Source: an uncultured Roseobacter sp.
Lineage (GTDB): Bacteria; Pseudomonadota; Alphaproteobacteria; Rhodobacterales; Rhodobacteraceae
Length of the DNA stretch: 64,000 nt
NCBI RefSeq assembly: GCF_947493125.1
Contig: NZ_CANLQB010000004.1
Coordinates: 124,001 to 188,000 of the forward strand
Direction: 5' to 3'
Part shown: positions 27,105 through 37,828 of the stretch, piece by piece
Position numbering within the stretch: the first letter of the stretch is position 1
Layout: the number at the start of each line of letters is the position of its first letter
Notes under the pieces: generated by a model
What the model was told of the DNA's origin: nothing
The model's database searches: none
What the model saw: the letters and a program-made list of their open reading frames with translations, nothing else
Position numbers and translations under genes: made by a program

Positions 27105-27848
27105 TCAGAGTTCGCGTTTCTCCGCGACTAGTTCCTTCATCTGATCATAGGGCAGGAAGCCGCGCAGCATTTCGTCGTGCATCACGAAGGTGGGTGTGCC
27201 GGTGATTTGCAGCTGCTGGGCCAGGGCGCGGGTCTTGCGGATTTCCTCGGTCACGCTTTCATCGTCCATGCGCGCTTCGATGGCCTCGGCATCGAGCCCG
27301 TAGGTGTCCGAGAGGCGGCGCAGCGCGGGCAGGGTGATGTCGCCGTTGAATTCCATGAGCGCATCGTGAAGTGCTTTGTAGGCGTCATCGCCTTCCAGCT
27401 GCCGCGTCGCGATGGCAAATCGGGATGCCAGCAGGGATTGCTCGCCCAGGATCGGAAACTCCTTCACGATAAAGCGGATATTGCCGTCGCTTTCCAACAG
27501 CTTCTCAACTTCGCCATAGGCGCGTTTGCAGAAGCCGCAGCGGTAGTCCATGAACTCCACCAACGTGATGTCGCCCTCCGGATTGCCGCCGACGAAGGAG
27601 AACCCGTCGTCGAAGATGGCCTCTGCGTGATCGGAGACCAGCGTCAGATCGGCCTGCGCCTGTGCTTCGGCCTGGCGCGCTTCCAGCGCCTGGACCGCTT
27701 CCATGATGACCTCGGGGTTGTCCATCAGATAGGAGCGCACCTCGGAACGGAAGAGGTCGCGTTCCTCCTCCGTCATGCTCTGCAGGTCGAGAGCGGAGGC
27801 CGGCAGAGCGAGCGCCAGCAGCGCGGGCAGGGTCAGGCGGGTGAGCAT
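27105..27848 (-). CDS. DsbA-family thiol-disulfide oxidoreductase, exported
   Basis: 247 residues. The signal peptide MLTRLTLPALLALALPASA is followed by an N-terminal helical region (EEERDLFRSEVRSYLMDNP) as in ScsC/Com1-like proteins. The thioredoxin-fold domain carries the CGFC active site (Cys104, Cys107) and the cis-Pro motif GTPTFV. It should oxidise or isomerise disulfides in the periplasm. It starts one base after the stop of the M48/TPR protease gene with GGAGAAG upstream, so the two are co-transcribed and probably serve envelope protein quality control. Confidence 0.92.
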   Translation of the reverse strand: MLTRLTLPALLALALPASALDLQSMTEEERDLFRSEVRSYLMDNPEVIMEAVQALEARQAEAQAQADLTLVSDHAEAIFDDGFSFVGGNPEGDITLVEFMDYRCGFCKRAYGEVEKLLESDGNIRFIVKEFPILGEQSLLASRFAIATRQLEGDDAYKALHDALMEFNGDITLPALRRLSDTYGLDAEAIEARMDDESVTEEIRKTRALAQQLQITGTPTFVMHDEMLRGFLPYDQMKELVAEKREL

Positions 27849-27849
27849 T

Positions 27850-29184
27850 CTATCTTCTCCGTTTTGCGGCGCGTTCGGATGCAATCAGCACATCCTGTGC
27901 GCGTTGCCAAGAGCCGCTGCCGGTGGGCAGCAGGCCCACGGCGCGTTTTGCATGAATACCGGCGTCATCCAGACGTCCGGTGAGGGCATAGCGTTCGGCG
28001 GTGACCAGCGCGGCCATGCCAGTCTGGCCGGATTTGGCGTAGGCCACTGACAGGTCGCGCAGCATGGAGCCATCGCGGAAATCAATGGTCCGGGCCTTTT
28101 CGAGGACCTGGCGGGCGCGGTTGATATCGCCGGCTGCCAGCAGCGCACCGCCATAGCCCGACAGCACCAGCGCGTCATTCGGAGCCAGTTGCACGGCCCG
28201 GCCATAGGCTGCGGCTGCGGCCTGGAAGTTCCGCGTCTCCAGCAGGATCTGGCCGCGCTGGTCGTGCAGGAAAGGGTCGTTGGGGCGCTGCGCGATGGCG
28301 GCGTCGATGGCGCGCAGCGCTTGCTTGGTCCGCGATTGACGGTGCTCTGCAATCGCCTCGCGTAGCAGCCGCACATCGGCGTAGGGCGTTTCCTTGAGGC
28401 GCCGGAGCGTCCATTTGGGGGATCGGGTATAGGCGCTCAGCTTGCCCTTGACCCGCGCGAACCAATAGGCGGCGTCGGCATTGGGCTCACCCGTGTTGCC
28501 GTAGGCGGCGACAAAGCCCTCAACCGCGCGAAAGCGGTCTCGTGACAGCGGGTGGCTGCGCAGGTACGGGTCCTGGCGGGTTTCGGCCAGAACTTCCTGC
28601 CCGCGAAAGATGTCGAGCACATCCGCCATGCCCTGCGGGTCTATCCCCGCGGCTTTCATGTAGCGGATGCCGGATTGGTCGGCGGCCGCTTCCTCGGCGC
28701 GGGTGTGTTTGAAAAAGCGCGCCTGCGCCGAAGTCTGGGTGCCGAGCGCGATGCCGCCCGCCGCACTGCCCGCGCCAGCCGCAGCCGCAGCCACCGCCAG
28801 GGCGATCCCGAGGCCCGAGGCGGTCCGGGCGCTGGAGAGATTGGTCATCCGCCGGGTGATATGGCCGTTGGCGATATGCGCCGCTTCATGAGCGATCACG
28901 GCCTGCAGCATGGGTGCGGAGGTCATCTGGTTGATCAGCCCGTAGTGCAGGAAAATCGCGTCATTGCTGACCACGAAGGCATTGAGCGAGCTGTCGTTCA
29001 CCACCAGCACCTTCACCCGCGACGGGTTGAGCCCCGCAGCGCTCAGAAGGGGGGCGGCGAGCTGCTTCAGCCCGTATTCCAGATCGGCATCCCGCAGCAG
29101 ACCCTGCGCCTGCAGCGGGGCCGCCAGAAGCCAGATCAGCAGCGCCGGGATTGACGTCAGCCGGAAGACGAGGTGAAAGACCAT
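27850..29184 (-). CDS. M48 metalloprotease with TPR repeats (BepA-like)
   Basis: 444 residues. Signal peptide to about residue 27 (LLIWLLAAPLQAQG), then the peptidase M48 domain with zinc motif HEAAH (His99, Glu100, His103) and the third-ligand region RAEEAAADQSG, and C-terminal TPR units (about 290-430). This is the layout of BepA/YfgC, a periplasmic protease and chaperone that works on outer-membrane proteins and LptD. The ATG at 29184 has no strong ribosome site and lies only 23 bases from the divergent aminotransferase start. It forms an operon with the DsbA-like gene. Confidence 0.92.
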   Translation of the reverse strand: MVFHLVFRLTSIPALLIWLLAAPLQAQGLLRDADLEYGLKQLAAPLLSAAGLNPSRVKVLVVNDSSLNAFVVSNDAIFLHYGLINQMTSAPMLQAVIAHEAAHIANGHITRRMTNLSSARTASGLGIALAVAAAAAGAGSAAGGIALGTQTSAQARFFKHTRAEEAAADQSGIRYMKAAGIDPQGMADVLDIFRGQEVLAETRQDPYLRSHPLSRDRFRAVEGFVAAYGNTGEPNADAAYWFARVKGKLSAYTRSPKWTLRRLKETPYADVRLLREAIAEHRQSRTKQALRAIDAAIAQRPNDPFLHDQRGQILLETRNFQAAAAAYGRAVQLAPNDALVLSGYGGALLAAGDINRARQVLEKARTIDFRDGSMLRDLSVAYAKSGQTGMAALVTAERYALTGRLDDAGIHAKRAVGLLPTGSGSWQRAQDVLIASERAAKRRR

Positions 29185-29207
29185 GATGAAAAGACTGGAG
29201 TGATTTC

Positions 29208-30350
29208 ATGCGGAGTTCAAGGCGGTCTGAGGTCGATCCCTTCATTGTGATGGATGTCATGGAGGCGGCGCGCCGACTGGAGGATGCAGGCCGCCACGTG
29301 ATCCACATGGAGGTGGGACAGCCCGGCACCGGTGCCCCCCGGGCCGCGGCCGAGGCGCTTGGCCGGGCGATGCAGGCAGGCCCTATGGGATATACCGTCG
29401 CTCTGGGGCTGCCTGAATTGCGCGCGCGGATCGCCCGGATGTATGGCGCCTGGTATGACGTGGATCTGGATCCGAGCCGCGTGGTGATCACGCCGGGGTC
29501 GTCCGGCGGGTTCTTGCTCAGTTTCACAGCCCTGTTCGACACCGGCGATCGCGTGGGCATCGGCGCGCCGGGCTACCCGAGCTATCGGCAGATCCTGCGC
29601 GCGATGGATCTGCAGCCCGTGGATATCGCCACCACCTTCGAGAACCGGTATCAGCCTGTGCCGGGGGATCTGGCGGGACGCGATCTGGCCGGGCTGCTGG
29701 TGGCGTCGCCTGCCAATCCTACGGGCACCATGCTGGATGAGCCGGCGCTGCGCGCGCTGATCGAGGCGGCGGCCGCAGAGGGCGCGTCCTTTGTCTCGGA
29801 CGAGATCTATCACGGCATTGAGTATGAGGCGAAGGCGGTCACGGCGCTGCAGATCACGAATGAGGCCTATGTGATCAACTCGTTTTCCAAATATTTTTCG
29901 ATGACCGGCTGGCGCGTGGGCTGGATGGTGGTTCCGGAAGATCATGTTCGGATTGTCGAGCGCATTGCGCAGAACATGTTCATCTGCGCGCCGCATGCGA
30001 GCCAGATCGCCGCGCTGGCGGCGATGGATGCGGAGGAGGAACTGCAAAGCAACCTGGATGTCTATCGCGCCAACCGGGCCCTGATGCTGACGGGCCTGCC
30101 GGAGGCCGGGTTCACCAAGATCGCGCCGCCGGACGGAGCCTTCTATGTCTATGCCGATGTTTCGGATCTGACACAGGACAGCCGGGCGTTTGCGGCTGAG
30201 ATCCTGGAACAGGCGGGCGTGTCCGTCACTCCGGGGCTGGACTTTGATCAGGCGCGGGGTGGGCGCACCCTGCGCTTCTCCTATGCCCGCAGCACGGCGG
30301 ATATCGAAGAAGGGCTGGCGCGGCTCAAGGAATTCATGAACCGACGCTGA
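29208..30350 (+). CDS. PLP-dependent class I/II aminotransferase
   Basis: 380 residues of the aspartate-aminotransferase fold. Blocks are MEVGQPGTGAP, VITPGSSGGFL, SPANPTGT, FVSDEIYHGIEY, the PLP lysine Lys228 in NSFSKYFSMTGWRVGW, and the late Arg in LRFSYARS that binds the substrate carboxylate. The amino acid acted on cannot be fixed from sequence. It is transcribed away from the M48 gene with only 23 bases between the starts. The amidase gene follows 65 bases later. Confidence 0.9.
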   Translation: MRSSRRSEVDPFIVMDVMEAARRLEDAGRHVIHMEVGQPGTGAPRAAAEALGRAMQAGPMGYTVALGLPELRARIARMYGAWYDVDLDPSRVVITPGSSGGFLLSFTALFDTGDRVGIGAPGYPSYRQILRAMDLQPVDIATTFENRYQPVPGDLAGRDLAGLLVASPANPTGTMLDEPALRALIEAAAAEGASFVSDEIYHGIEYEAKAVTALQITNEAYVINSFSKYFSMTGWRVGWMVVPEDHVRIVERIAQNMFICAPHASQIAALAAMDAEEELQSNLDVYRANRALMLTGLPEAGFTKIAPPDGAFYVYADVSDLTQDSRAFAAEILEQAGVSVTPGLDFDQARGGRTLRFSYARSTADIEEGLARLKEFMNRR

Positions 30351-30415
30351 TCAGGGTTTCACACCCCGTACCCGCTTTGATAGACTGTGGCAAAACCGAT
30401 GTGGCAGAGCAGCCC

Positions 30416-31633
30416 ATGATCAGACAGTTTCTTTCCCTGGCAGCCGGTGCGCTGTTTGGCGTGACCTGTGCGATGGCGCAGGATCTCTCGGCGATTGCCC
30501 GGGTCGATCCCGGCAGCAGCGGCTTGACGGCGGAGTTGTTTGGCCCGGAGGCGCTGGCGCTGCATCTCAGCCAGGGCGTGCCGTTCCGGGTTTTCACGCT
30601 CGATGCGCCACCGCGGCTGGTCATTGATTTTCGGGAGGTGGACTGGTCCGGCGTGCAGGCCGCTGACCTGCTGCGCGACGGTGGGCCGCTGTCGGACGTG
30701 CGGTTCGGCAGTTTCCGCCCAGGCTGGTCGCGGCTGGTCGGGGATCTGGACGGGCCCTTCGTGCCCGAGGATATCGGCATGACCGTCGATGAGGCCACCG
30801 GTCGGGCCGTGTTGCGGATGGCGCTTGTTGCGGCTTCGCCGGAGGTCTTTGCGGCGCAGGCGGGCGCACCTGAAGATGCGCTTTGGCCTGATCCGGTGGT
30901 GCAGGAGGTCCCCGCGCCACTGTTGGACGAGCGTTTTGTCGTGGTGCTCGACCCTGGCCATGGCGGTGTCGATCCGGGCGCGGAGCGGGAGAACGTCAAC
31001 GAAAAGGAGCTGATGCTGACGTTTGCGCGGGAGCTGCGGGACGCGCTGTTGCGCGCCGGTGACATGGATGTGGTGCTGACCCGCGAGAGCGATATGTTCG
31101 TTTCGCTGGAAGGTCGCGTGGCGATTGCCCATCATGCGGGCGCCGATCTTTTCGTATCTCTGCATGCGGATGCGCTCAGCGAAGGGGGGGCGCAGGGCGC
31201 CACCGTCTATACGCTGTCGGATGAGGCGAGCGATACGGCGACCGCACATCTGGCTGCGCGCCACAACCGCGCCGACATCATCGCAGGTACCGATCTGACG
31301 GGTTCGGATGATCAGGTGGCCAGCGTGCTGCTGGATCTCGCACGGCAGGAGACGGAGCCGCGCTCCAAGGCGCTGGCGCAGGCCATCGTTGACGGGCTTG
31401 CGGCGGCGGGCGGGCCGATGAACCGGCGCCCGTTGCGCTATGCGGGGTTTTCGGTGCTGAAGTCCGCGGATATTCCCTCCGTGCTGGTCGAGGTCGGGTT
31501 TCTGTCGAGCGCGCGGGATCTGGATAATCTGCGCGATCCCACCTGGCGGGCAGGGATGGCGGGCGGCATGGTGCGCGCGATCCTGGCGTGGCGGGATGCC
31601 GATGAAGCGAGACGTCCGCTGGTCCGGCAATAG
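30416..31633 (+). CDS. amiC: N-acetylmuramoyl-L-alanine amidase with AMIN domain
   Basis: 405 residues. Signal peptide (LSLAAGALFGVTCAMA), an AMIN domain (about 35-140, with LVIDFREVDWSG) that binds peptidoglycan or targets the septum, and a C-terminal Amidase_3 domain. The zinc ligands are the His of DPGHGGVDPG, the Glu of NEKELML and the His of SLHAD, and the catalytic Glu is in VEVGFLS. It cuts the amide between MurNAc and L-alanine in the periplasm to split daughter cells. The cell-wall synthase gene follows 118 bases downstream on the same strand. Confidence 0.93.
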   Translation: MIRQFLSLAAGALFGVTCAMAQDLSAIARVDPGSSGLTAELFGPEALALHLSQGVPFRVFTLDAPPRLVIDFREVDWSGVQAADLLRDGGPLSDVRFGSFRPGWSRLVGDLDGPFVPEDIGMTVDEATGRAVLRMALVAASPEVFAAQAGAPEDALWPDPVVQEVPAPLLDERFVVVLDPGHGGVDPGAERENVNEKELMLTFARELRDALLRAGDMDVVLTRESDMFVSLEGRVAIAHHAGADLFVSLHADALSEGGAQGATVYTLSDEASDTATAHLAARHNRADIIAGTDLTGSDDQVASVLLDLARQETEPRSKALAQAIVDGLAAAGGPMNRRPLRYAGFSVLKSADIPSVLVEVGFLSSARDLDNLRDPTWRAGMAGGMVRAILAWRDADEARRPLVRQ

Positions 31634-31751
31634 CTGTGCCGCCGTTCACACAGGCGTGTTTCAGCCGCCGCGGTAAGGTTTCGTGTTTTGACGGCGCTTG
31701 GCGCAGTCCCTATATGTGAGAGACAAATCTCAGAACGGGCGTATCCAGGCA

Positions 31752-34307
31752 GTGTTTCGGTTTATCCTCTCCTTTTTCGGTGGCATTTTCACCATGGTCA
31801 CGATGGCGATTGCCATGGTGGCCCTGACCGTGGGGGCTGTGTTCTGGATGTATGGGCGCGATCTGCCCAGCCACGAGTCGCTGGCGCAATACGCGCCGCC
31901 TACGATCAGCCGGATTTACTCGGGCCAAGGCCAGATCATCGACGAGTTCGCAAAGGAACGGCGGCTGTTTGCGCCTGCCGAGACGATCCCGGATCTGGTG
32001 AAACAGGCGTTCATCTCGGCGGAAGACAAGAACTTCTATCAGCATGAAGGGTACGATCTGCGCGGGATCGCGGCGGCCGCCTATGACGCTGTGATGTCGC
32101 GCGGTCAGGACGTGCGCGGCGCCTCGACCATCACACAGCAGGTGATGAAGAACTTCCTGCTGTCGGGCGACCGGCGCGCCGAACGCAAGATCAAGGAGAT
32201 TATCCTCGCTGCGCGGCTGGAGGAGACGCTGACGAAGGAGCAGATCCTCGAACTCTATCTCAACGAGATTTTCCTTGGCCAAAACTCCTATGGCGTGGCG
32301 GCGGCGAGCCAGACCTATTTCAACAAACCGCTCAGCGATCTGGAGCCGCATGAGGCGGCGTTCCTGGCGTCCTTGCCGAAAGCGCCGAGCGACTATCATC
32401 CGGTGCGGCAGAAGGAGCGGCTGCTGGCGCGGCGCAACTTCGTGCTGAAGGAGATGATGGAGAACGGCTATATCAGCCAGGAGACCTTGCTGGCCGAGCT
32501 CAATGCGCCGCTGCGGTCGGTGCAGAACGGGGACTTTGAAAGCTTCAAGGCCGAGCTGCCTCCACGCGACTACTTCACCGACGAGATCCGCCGTCAGCTG
32601 ACGGAGGATTTCGGCGAGGGTGAATTCTTCACCGGTGGCCTGACCGTGCGCGCGACCATTGATCAGGAAATGCAGCCGATTGCGGCGGAGGCACTGCGGC
32701 GGGAGTTGGAGAGATACGACCGCGCGCGGGGTATCTGGCGCGAGGCCCGGGTGAAGATCGACCCGGCGCAACTGGAGACCGAGGAAAGCTGGCGAGCAGC
32801 CCTGGCCGCAACGGATATGGCGCGGGACATTGAGCTGGACGGGCCGTGGTATCCGGCGGTTGTGCTGGAGGTCGGTAGCAATGACGCGCGGATCGGCATA
32901 GAAGGCGTGACCGAGGACGAGGATGGCCATTTTATCGCCGCGCAGGATGTGACCTGGGCGCGCAAACGGTCCCAGGACGGCACGGTCGGCAACACTGCAA
33001 AAGTGGTGGGTGATCTGCTTGAGGTTGGCGACGTGGTGCATGTGCGCGCGATCACCTCGGATGAGGACGGCACCTTTGTGCGCTGGTCGCTGCGGCAGGT
33101 GCCTGAGGTGCAGGGCGGCTTTGTCGCCATGGACGTGAACACCGGGCGCGTGATCGCCATGCAGGGCGGCTTTTCGTACCAATCGAGTGTCTTCAACCGG
33201 GCCACGCAGGCCAAGCGGCAACCGGGCTCCAGTTTCAAACCCTTTGTCTATGCGGCCGCGCTCGACAGCGGCTATTCGCCCGCGACCATCGTCGTGGATG
33301 CACCCATTGAGGTGAACACACCGCAAGGGCTTTGGCGCCCGCGCAACTCAACGCGCGAATTCTACGGGCCCACGCCTCTGCGGACCGGCATTGAGAAATC
33401 GCGGAACCTGATGACGATCCGGCTGGCGCAGCAGATCGGCATGGATGTGGTGGCGGATTATGCGGAGCGCTTTGGCGTCTATGACAACATGGGGACCTTC
33501 CTCGCAAATTCGCTGGGCTCGGAGGAGACGACGCTGTACCAGATGGTTGCCGCCTATGCGATGTTTGCCAACGGCGGCGAGCGGGTGCGCCCGACGCTGG
33601 TGGACCGGGTGCAGGACCGGTACGGCAAGACGATCTACCGTCACGACGACCGGCTCTGCTATGACTGCGAGCTGGCCAGTTTGGACGCTGGCCTCGCGCC
33701 CAAGGTGATTTCCAACCGGGAACAGGTGATGGATCCGATCACTGCCTATCAGCTCACCTCGATGATGCGGGGCGTGGTGGATCGGGGCACGGCGGCGCGC
33801 ACGGTGAACCTGCCGGTGCCGACGGCGGGCAAGACCGGCACTACCAATGACGCCAAGGATGTTTGGTTCGTGGGTTTCACCAGCAATATCGTGGCCGGCT
33901 GCTACATCGGCTATGACCAGCCCCGCAACATGGGCCGCGGCGCCGCGGGCGGCAGCATGTGTGGCCCGGTGTTCCAGGCCTTCATGGAGGAAGCCACGCA
34001 GAAGTATGGCGGCGGTCCATTCGCGGTACCGCCCGGCGGGCGGTTCATCAAGATCGACCGCTTTACCGGTGCGCGCTTGAGCCCCGATGCCACTGGCGAG
34101 GCCGTGGTGGCAGAGTACTTCCGGGAGGGCGAGCAGCCGATCTTCGGTATCACCTATGACGGCGGATTTGCCATGGGGCAGAACCTGCCGCTGGTCGCCG
34201 AGGTGGGCGCGCGCCAGACCGAGCAGGTGACGACCTCGACCGGAGAGACGGCCACGGTTGGCCCCAAGGCGGATTTCGGCACGCTGAGTTCGGGCGGGCT
34301 TTATTAG
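31752..34307 (+). CDS. mrcA: Penicillin-binding protein 1A (bifunctional transglycosylase/transpeptidase)
   Basis: 851 residues from a GTG at 31752; TTG 31698 and GTG 31716 lie in frame upstream and are possible. An N-terminal membrane anchor ([22 protein letters not shown]) precedes a GT51 glycosyltransferase with catalytic Glu in [15 protein letters not shown] and with [12 protein letters not shown], an OB-like insert, and the transpeptidase with SSFK in [13 protein letters not shown] in EKSRNLM, and KTGT in AGKTGTTND. It polymerises and cross-links peptidoglycan at the inner membrane. The start is chosen because related proteins begin just before this RFxLSFFGG stretch. Confidence 0.95.
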   Translation: MFRFILSFFGGIFTMVTMAIAMVALTVGAVFWMYGRDLPSHESLAQYAPPTISRIYSGQGQIIDEFAKERRLFAPAETIPDLVKQAFISAEDKNFYQHEGYDLRGIAAAAYDAVMSRGQDVRGASTITQQVMKNFLLSGDRRAERKIKEIILAARLEETLTKEQILELYLNEIFLGQNSYGVAAASQTYFNKPLSDLEPHEAAFLASLPKAPSDYHPVRQKERLLARRNFVLKEMMENGYISQETLLAELNAPLRSVQNGDFESFKAELPPRDYFTDEIRRQLTEDFGEGEFFTGGLTVRATIDQEMQPIAAEALRRELERYDRARGIWREARVKIDPAQLETEESWRAALAATDMARDIELDGPWYPAVVLEVGSNDARIGIEGVTEDEDGHFIAAQDVTWARKRSQDGTVGNTAKVVGDLLEVGDVVHVRAITSDEDGTFVRWSLRQVPEVQGGFVAMDVNTGRVIAMQGGFSYQSSVFNRATQAKRQPGSSFKPFVYAAALDSGYSPATIVVDAPIEVNTPQGLWRPRNSTREFYGPTPLRTGIEKSRNLMTIRLAQQIGMDVVADYAERFGVYDNMGTFLANSLGSEETTLYQMVAAYAMFANGGERVRPTLVDRVQDRYGKTIYRHDDRLCYDCELASLDAGLAPKVISNREQVMDPITAYQLTSMMRGVVDRGTAARTVNLPVPTAGKTGTTNDAKDVWFVGFTSNIVAGCYIGYDQPRNMGRGAAGGSMCGPVFQAFMEEATQKYGGGPFAVPPGGRFIKIDRFTGARLSPDATGEAVVAEYFREGEQPIFGITYDGGFAMGQNLPLVAEVGARQTEQVTTSTGETATVGPKADFGTLSSGGLY

Positions 34308-34387
34308 CGCGTGCGCCCGGGCTCCCTTGCTGCGGGCGGGGGGCTGGTTTATCACCTCCTCTACACATCTGGTCGAAGGCTCTTCCC

Positions 34388-35512
34388 ATGCGCGCTGACG
34401 CACAAAATACCGTTGAAAAGATCGAAAAGTCGCTGGAGCTGCTGGCGCAGCGCCTGGATGTGGAGACAGCGCAGTTCCGGCTCGAAGAATTCAATGCCAA
34501 GGTCGAGGACCCGAACCTGTGGGATGATCCGGAAGCGGCCCAGAAGCTGATGCGCGAGCGGCAGACGCTGGTCGACGCGATGGAGACCTACGAGAGCATC
34601 AAACAGGATCTGACCGACAACATCGAGCTCATTGAGCTGGGCGAGATGGAGGAAGACGACGAGGTCGTCGCGGATGCGGAGGCTGCGCTGAAGGCGCTGG
34701 AAGAGAAGGCGGCGCAGAAGGAACTGGAAGCGCTGCTCGACGGCGAGGCCGATGGCAATGACACCTTCCTTGAGGTGAACGCCGGGGCGGGGGGGACCGA
34801 AAGCTGCGACTGGGCCTCGATGCTGGCGCGCATGTATGTCCGCTGGGCCGAGAAGAAGGGGTACAAGGTTGAACTACAGGCCGAGAGCGCGGGCGATGAG
34901 GCGGGGATCAAATCCGCGACGTACAAGATCAGCGGCCAGAACGCCTATGGATGGCTCAAGTCGGAAAGCGGCGTGCACCGGTTGGTGCGCATCTCGCCCT
35001 TCGATTCGGCGGCCAAACGGCATACGTCCTTCACGTCGGTCTGGGTCTATCCGGTGGTGGACGACAATATCGACATCGAGGTGAACCCGGCGGACATCCG
35101 CATCGACACCTATCGGTCGTCCGGCGCAGGTGGCCAGCACGTCAACACCACCGATTCCGCCGTGCGCATCACCCACCACCCGACCGGCATCGTGGTGACC
35201 AGCTCCGAGAAGTCGCAGCACCAGAACCGCGATATCGCGATGAAGGCGCTGAAATCACGGCTCTATCAGCTGGAGCTGGACCGGCGCAACGCGGCGATCA
35301 ATGAGGCGCATGAGAACAAGGGAGATGCGGGTTGGGGCAACCAGATCCGCTCCTACGTGCTGCAGCCCTACCAGATGGTGAAGGACCTGCGCACGAACTT
35401 CGAGACCTCGGATACGAAGGGCGTGCTTGACGGTGATCTCGATGGGCTCATGGCGGCGACGCTGGCGCTGGATGTCTCTGGCAAGACCCGGGCCGAGGCG
35501 CAGAGCGGCTGA
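34388..35512 (+). CDS. prfB: Peptide chain release factor 2
   Basis: 374 residues. It recognises UGA/UAA through its SPF anticodon-like tripeptide (RISPFDSA) and triggers hydrolysis through GGQ at about 248-250 in [15 protein letters not shown]. The frame is continuous, so no programmed +1 frameshift, as expected in alphaproteobacteria. Cytosolic. It follows PBP1A by 80 bases. No strong ribosome site is seen before the ATG. Confidence 0.97.
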   Translation: MRADAQNTVEKIEKSLELLAQRLDVETAQFRLEEFNAKVEDPNLWDDPEAAQKLMRERQTLVDAMETYESIKQDLTDNIELIELGEMEEDDEVVADAEAALKALEEKAAQKELEALLDGEADGNDTFLEVNAGAGGTESCDWASMLARMYVRWAEKKGYKVELQAESAGDEAGIKSATYKISGQNAYGWLKSESGVHRLVRISPFDSAAKRHTSFTSVWVYPVVDDNIDIEVNPADIRIDTYRSSGAGGQHVNTTDSAVRITHHPTGIVVTSSEKSQHQNRDIAMKALKSRLYQLELDRRNAAINEAHENKGDAGWGNQIRSYVLQPYQMVKDLRTNFETSDTKGVLDGDLDGLMAATLALDVSGKTRAEAQSG

Positions 35513-35580
35513 TCCTGATCACGGCACGACGGCCTCCGGTCATGCTATAATCGGGCGTGAGAGGAGAGGGAGGATTCGCT

Positions 35581-36366
35581 ATGGCATCAGATGCCACCGT
35601 CGAGATGAATGTCGGCGCGCCGGAGCTGCGCGCCGCTCGGTTCGAGGACCTGAGAGCAGCACTGGTTCGTGGAGCGCAGGACTTTCGCCGCCATCCGTTC
35701 TATGGGCTGACCTTCGCCAGCTTTTACATTATCGCAGGCTGGGTCATGGTGGCCATCACCGCCGTGACCGGTCACACGTTCTGGCTGGTGCTGGCCGCGA
35801 TCGGCTTTCCTCTGCTGGGGCCCTTTGCAGCCGTTGGCCTCTATGAGGTATCGCGGCGCTTGGATCTCGGGCTGCCGGTGCCGCCGGGTGCGGTCTTTGG
35901 TGTGATCTGGCAGCAGCGCCTGCGGCAACTTCCGTCGCTCTGCACGATGATGGTCGTGATTTTCATGTTCTGGTTCTTTTTGGGCCACATGATCTTTGCG
36001 CTCTTCCTCGGGCTCAGCACGATGACAAATATTTCAACCTCTTACGAGGTGTTCCTCACGCTCAATGGGCTGAGCATGCTAGCCTTCGGCACCGTGGTGG
36101 GCGGGCTGTTTGCGCTGCTGATCTATGCGATGTCGGTCATCGGCCTGCCTTTGCTGCTCGACCGCGAGATCGACTTCATCACGGCAATGATCACCAGCAT
36201 CGGTGTCGTGCGGCAATCGCCAACGGTGATGCTGACATGGGCCGCGCTGATCGCCGTGTTGAGTTTTGCGGCGCTGCTCCCCGGATTTCTCGGGTTGTGG
36301 CTCGTGCTGCCCTGGCTGGGGCACGCCTCCTGGCATCTTTATCGACAGTTGTCGACCACAGCCTGA
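35581..36366 (+). CDS. DUF2189 membrane protein
   Basis: 261 residues with about six membrane segments ([65 protein letters not shown], and further ones). The N-terminal [21 protein letters not shown] and the [19 protein letters not shown] block mark DUF2189. Function unknown; inner membrane. GGGAGGATT precedes the ATG at 35581. Its 3' end overlaps the convergent small gene at 36339-36581 by 28 bases. Confidence 0.87.
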   Translation: MASDATVEMNVGAPELRAARFEDLRAALVRGAQDFRRHPFYGLTFASFYIIAGWVMVAITAVTGHTFWLVLAAIGFPLLGPFAAVGLYEVSRRLDLGLPVPPGAVFGVIWQQRLRQLPSLCTMMVVIFMFWFFLGHMIFALFLGLSTMTNISTSYEVFLTLNGLSMLAFGTVVGGLFALLIYAMSVIGLPLLLDREIDFITAMITSIGVVRQSPTVMLTWAALIAVLSFAALLPGFLGLWLVLPWLGHASWHLYRQLSTTA

Positions 36367-36581
36367 GCGGGCGGTTCGCGGCCAAGTGCGACCAGGCGGT
36401 CGCGCAGGATCTCGGCCTGCGGAGATCCGGCTTCCAGTGCGAACACATAGGCGTGGGTCAGGTAGAAGGCGCGGGCATCCTCCTCGGCGGCTTCATCAGC
36501 GGCCTGCGCGTAGAGCGCGATCAGCGCCGAACGATCATCCGCCGCGTGGGCTGCGAGCAGCCGCGCGTCGAGATCGCTCAT
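36339..36581 (-). CDS. Small helical protein coupled to the Rieske oxygenase gene
   Basis: 80 residues, acidic and helical. Its pattern ([32 protein letters not shown], then YVFALEAG and [13 protein letters not shown]) is TPR/SEL-like, one helix-turn-helix pair. Its ATG overlaps the stop of the Rieske oxygenase gene (ATGA), so translation is coupled and it may be a partner or stabiliser of that enzyme. The ORF extends 28 bases into the convergent DUF2189 gene. Family name not recognised. Confidence 0.7.
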   Translation of the reverse strand: MSDLDARLLAAHAADDRSALIALYAQAADEAAEEDARAFYLTHAYVFALEAGSPQAEILRDRLVALGREPPAQAVVDNCR

Positions 36582-37729
36582 TCCGCGGCCTGGGCGGCCA
36601 TCCGGTGTTGGGTCAATCGCCCCGCAACCCATGCGTGGAAGAGATGCGTCGGTCCGTCCATTGCCGGCGAGAATCGCCCGCCATCAAAGGAAACGGCGTG
36701 GCGCCCTCGCTGCATGCCTTCGACCACGAAGATGTCCTCGATGAACACCTCTTTCCACTGGGCGGCGTTTTGCGCCCCCAACGCGGCATCGGTGTCCGGC
36801 ACGGCATAGAAAATATGCACATGCTCCCGGGTTCGGTCCATACTCTGGGGTTCGAGGATGATCGCAAAGGTATGGTCGCGGTGCACGCCGAGGAGCACAT
36901 TGGGAAAGGCGGTGATGTACTCTGCTGCGGTGTCCCATTTATCGCTTAACCCGTCGAAGTCGGGAAAGACCTCACCTGCGGGGCCCTTGATCTGGCGGTA
37001 GACCAACGTGCCCTGGCCGGAAAACGCATCCTCCTGCTCGATGTGGTAATGATCCTCAAGGCGGGAGTAGCTGTTCAGTCCCGGGTGCACCCAGGGCAGG
37101 TGATAGCTCTCGCAATAATTCTCGACGGCGAGTTTCCAGTTGCAGTTGACCTCCAGCGTAAAGCCGCTGCCGTGATAGAGCGGTTTGTCGAATTCAGCCC
37201 AGCGGGCGAGCAGATCGGCATTGGCGTCCTCAAAGGCGGGGGCGGTGCCGGAGATATTGATCCAGACGACCCCCATCCAGATGTGGCTGCGCACCTCGAT
37301 CAGCCCGAGCAGCGCGCGGTCGATCCCTTCGTGGTGATTGTGGCCCGGGCCGCCCACATGAGGCGTGCTGACCAGACGGCCATCCGTGGCGTAGCACCAG
37401 CTGTGATAGGGACAGCGAATGGCGCCGTCGATCTTGCGCGGCTCGGACACCAGAATCATACCGCGATGACGGCAGATGTTCTGGAAGACCCGCACCTGGC
37501 CCTGCCGGTCGCGGATCAGGAGCAGCGGCATACCCAGGAAGCTCAGGGGAACCGCATCGCCGATCTCGGGCACGTCCGCGGCAACGGCGAGGCCGGACCA
37601 GCCGTCGAAGAGCAGCGCCTCTCTTTCCTCGTCGAACACGGCGGGATCGGTGTAATGCGCATTCGGCAGCCCGTTGGCTTGGGAAATCGGGCAGCGCACC
37701 TTCGACAGATCGGTGGGCATGGGGGCCAT
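36578..37729 (-). CDS. Rieske-type ring-hydroxylating oxygenase, alpha subunit
   Basis: 383 residues. The Rieske [2Fe-2S] site is Cys86-x-His88 and Cys106-x2-His109 (CRHRG...CPYHSW). The mononuclear iron site is formed by His210 and His215 in NYCESYHLPWVHPGL and probably the Asp of IEDIFVVEGMQRG. Relatives include choline, glycine-betaine and carnitine monooxygenases as well as aromatic dioxygenases, and the ENYCESYHLPWVHP form is closest to the quaternary-amine branch as I recall it. The reductase is not adjacent. GGAGAG precedes the ATG at 37729. The XRE regulator lies directly upstream on the same strand. Confidence 0.88.
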   Translation of the reverse strand: MAPMPTDLSKVRCPISQANGLPNAHYTDPAVFDEEREALLFDGWSGLAVAADVPEIGDAVPLSFLGMPLLLIRDRQGQVRVFQNICRHRGMILVSEPRKIDGAIRCPYHSWCYATDGRLVSTPHVGGPGHNHHEGIDRALLGLIEVRSHIWMGVVWINISGTAPAFEDANADLLARWAEFDKPLYHGSGFTLEVNCNWKLAVENYCESYHLPWVHPGLNSYSRLEDHYHIEQEDAFSGQGTLVYRQIKGPAGEVFPDFDGLSDKWDTAAEYITAFPNVLLGVHRDHTFAIILEPQSMDRTREHVHIFYAVPDTDAALGAQNAAQWKEVFIEDIFVVEGMQRGRHAVSFDGGRFSPAMDGPTHLFHAWVAGRLTQHRMAAQAAE

Positions 37730-37828
37730 GGCAACTCTCCTGCTGTGTGCAGAAAGGATAGACGACGGAGCCGCACGGGCGCGGCTCAAAGCGACCCGAG
37801 TTATCTCTCGGCGACACTGCGAGACGCG

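Noticed and set aside
31710-33326. 538-residue open frame on the minus strand opposite PBP1A
   Set aside because: Arises from GC-rich codon bias; the plus strand carries complete transglycosylase and transpeptidase motifs.
34388-34500. Programmed frameshift in prfB
   Set aside because: The reading frame is continuous from the ATG through the SPF and GGQ motifs; no internal stop or slippery site is needed.
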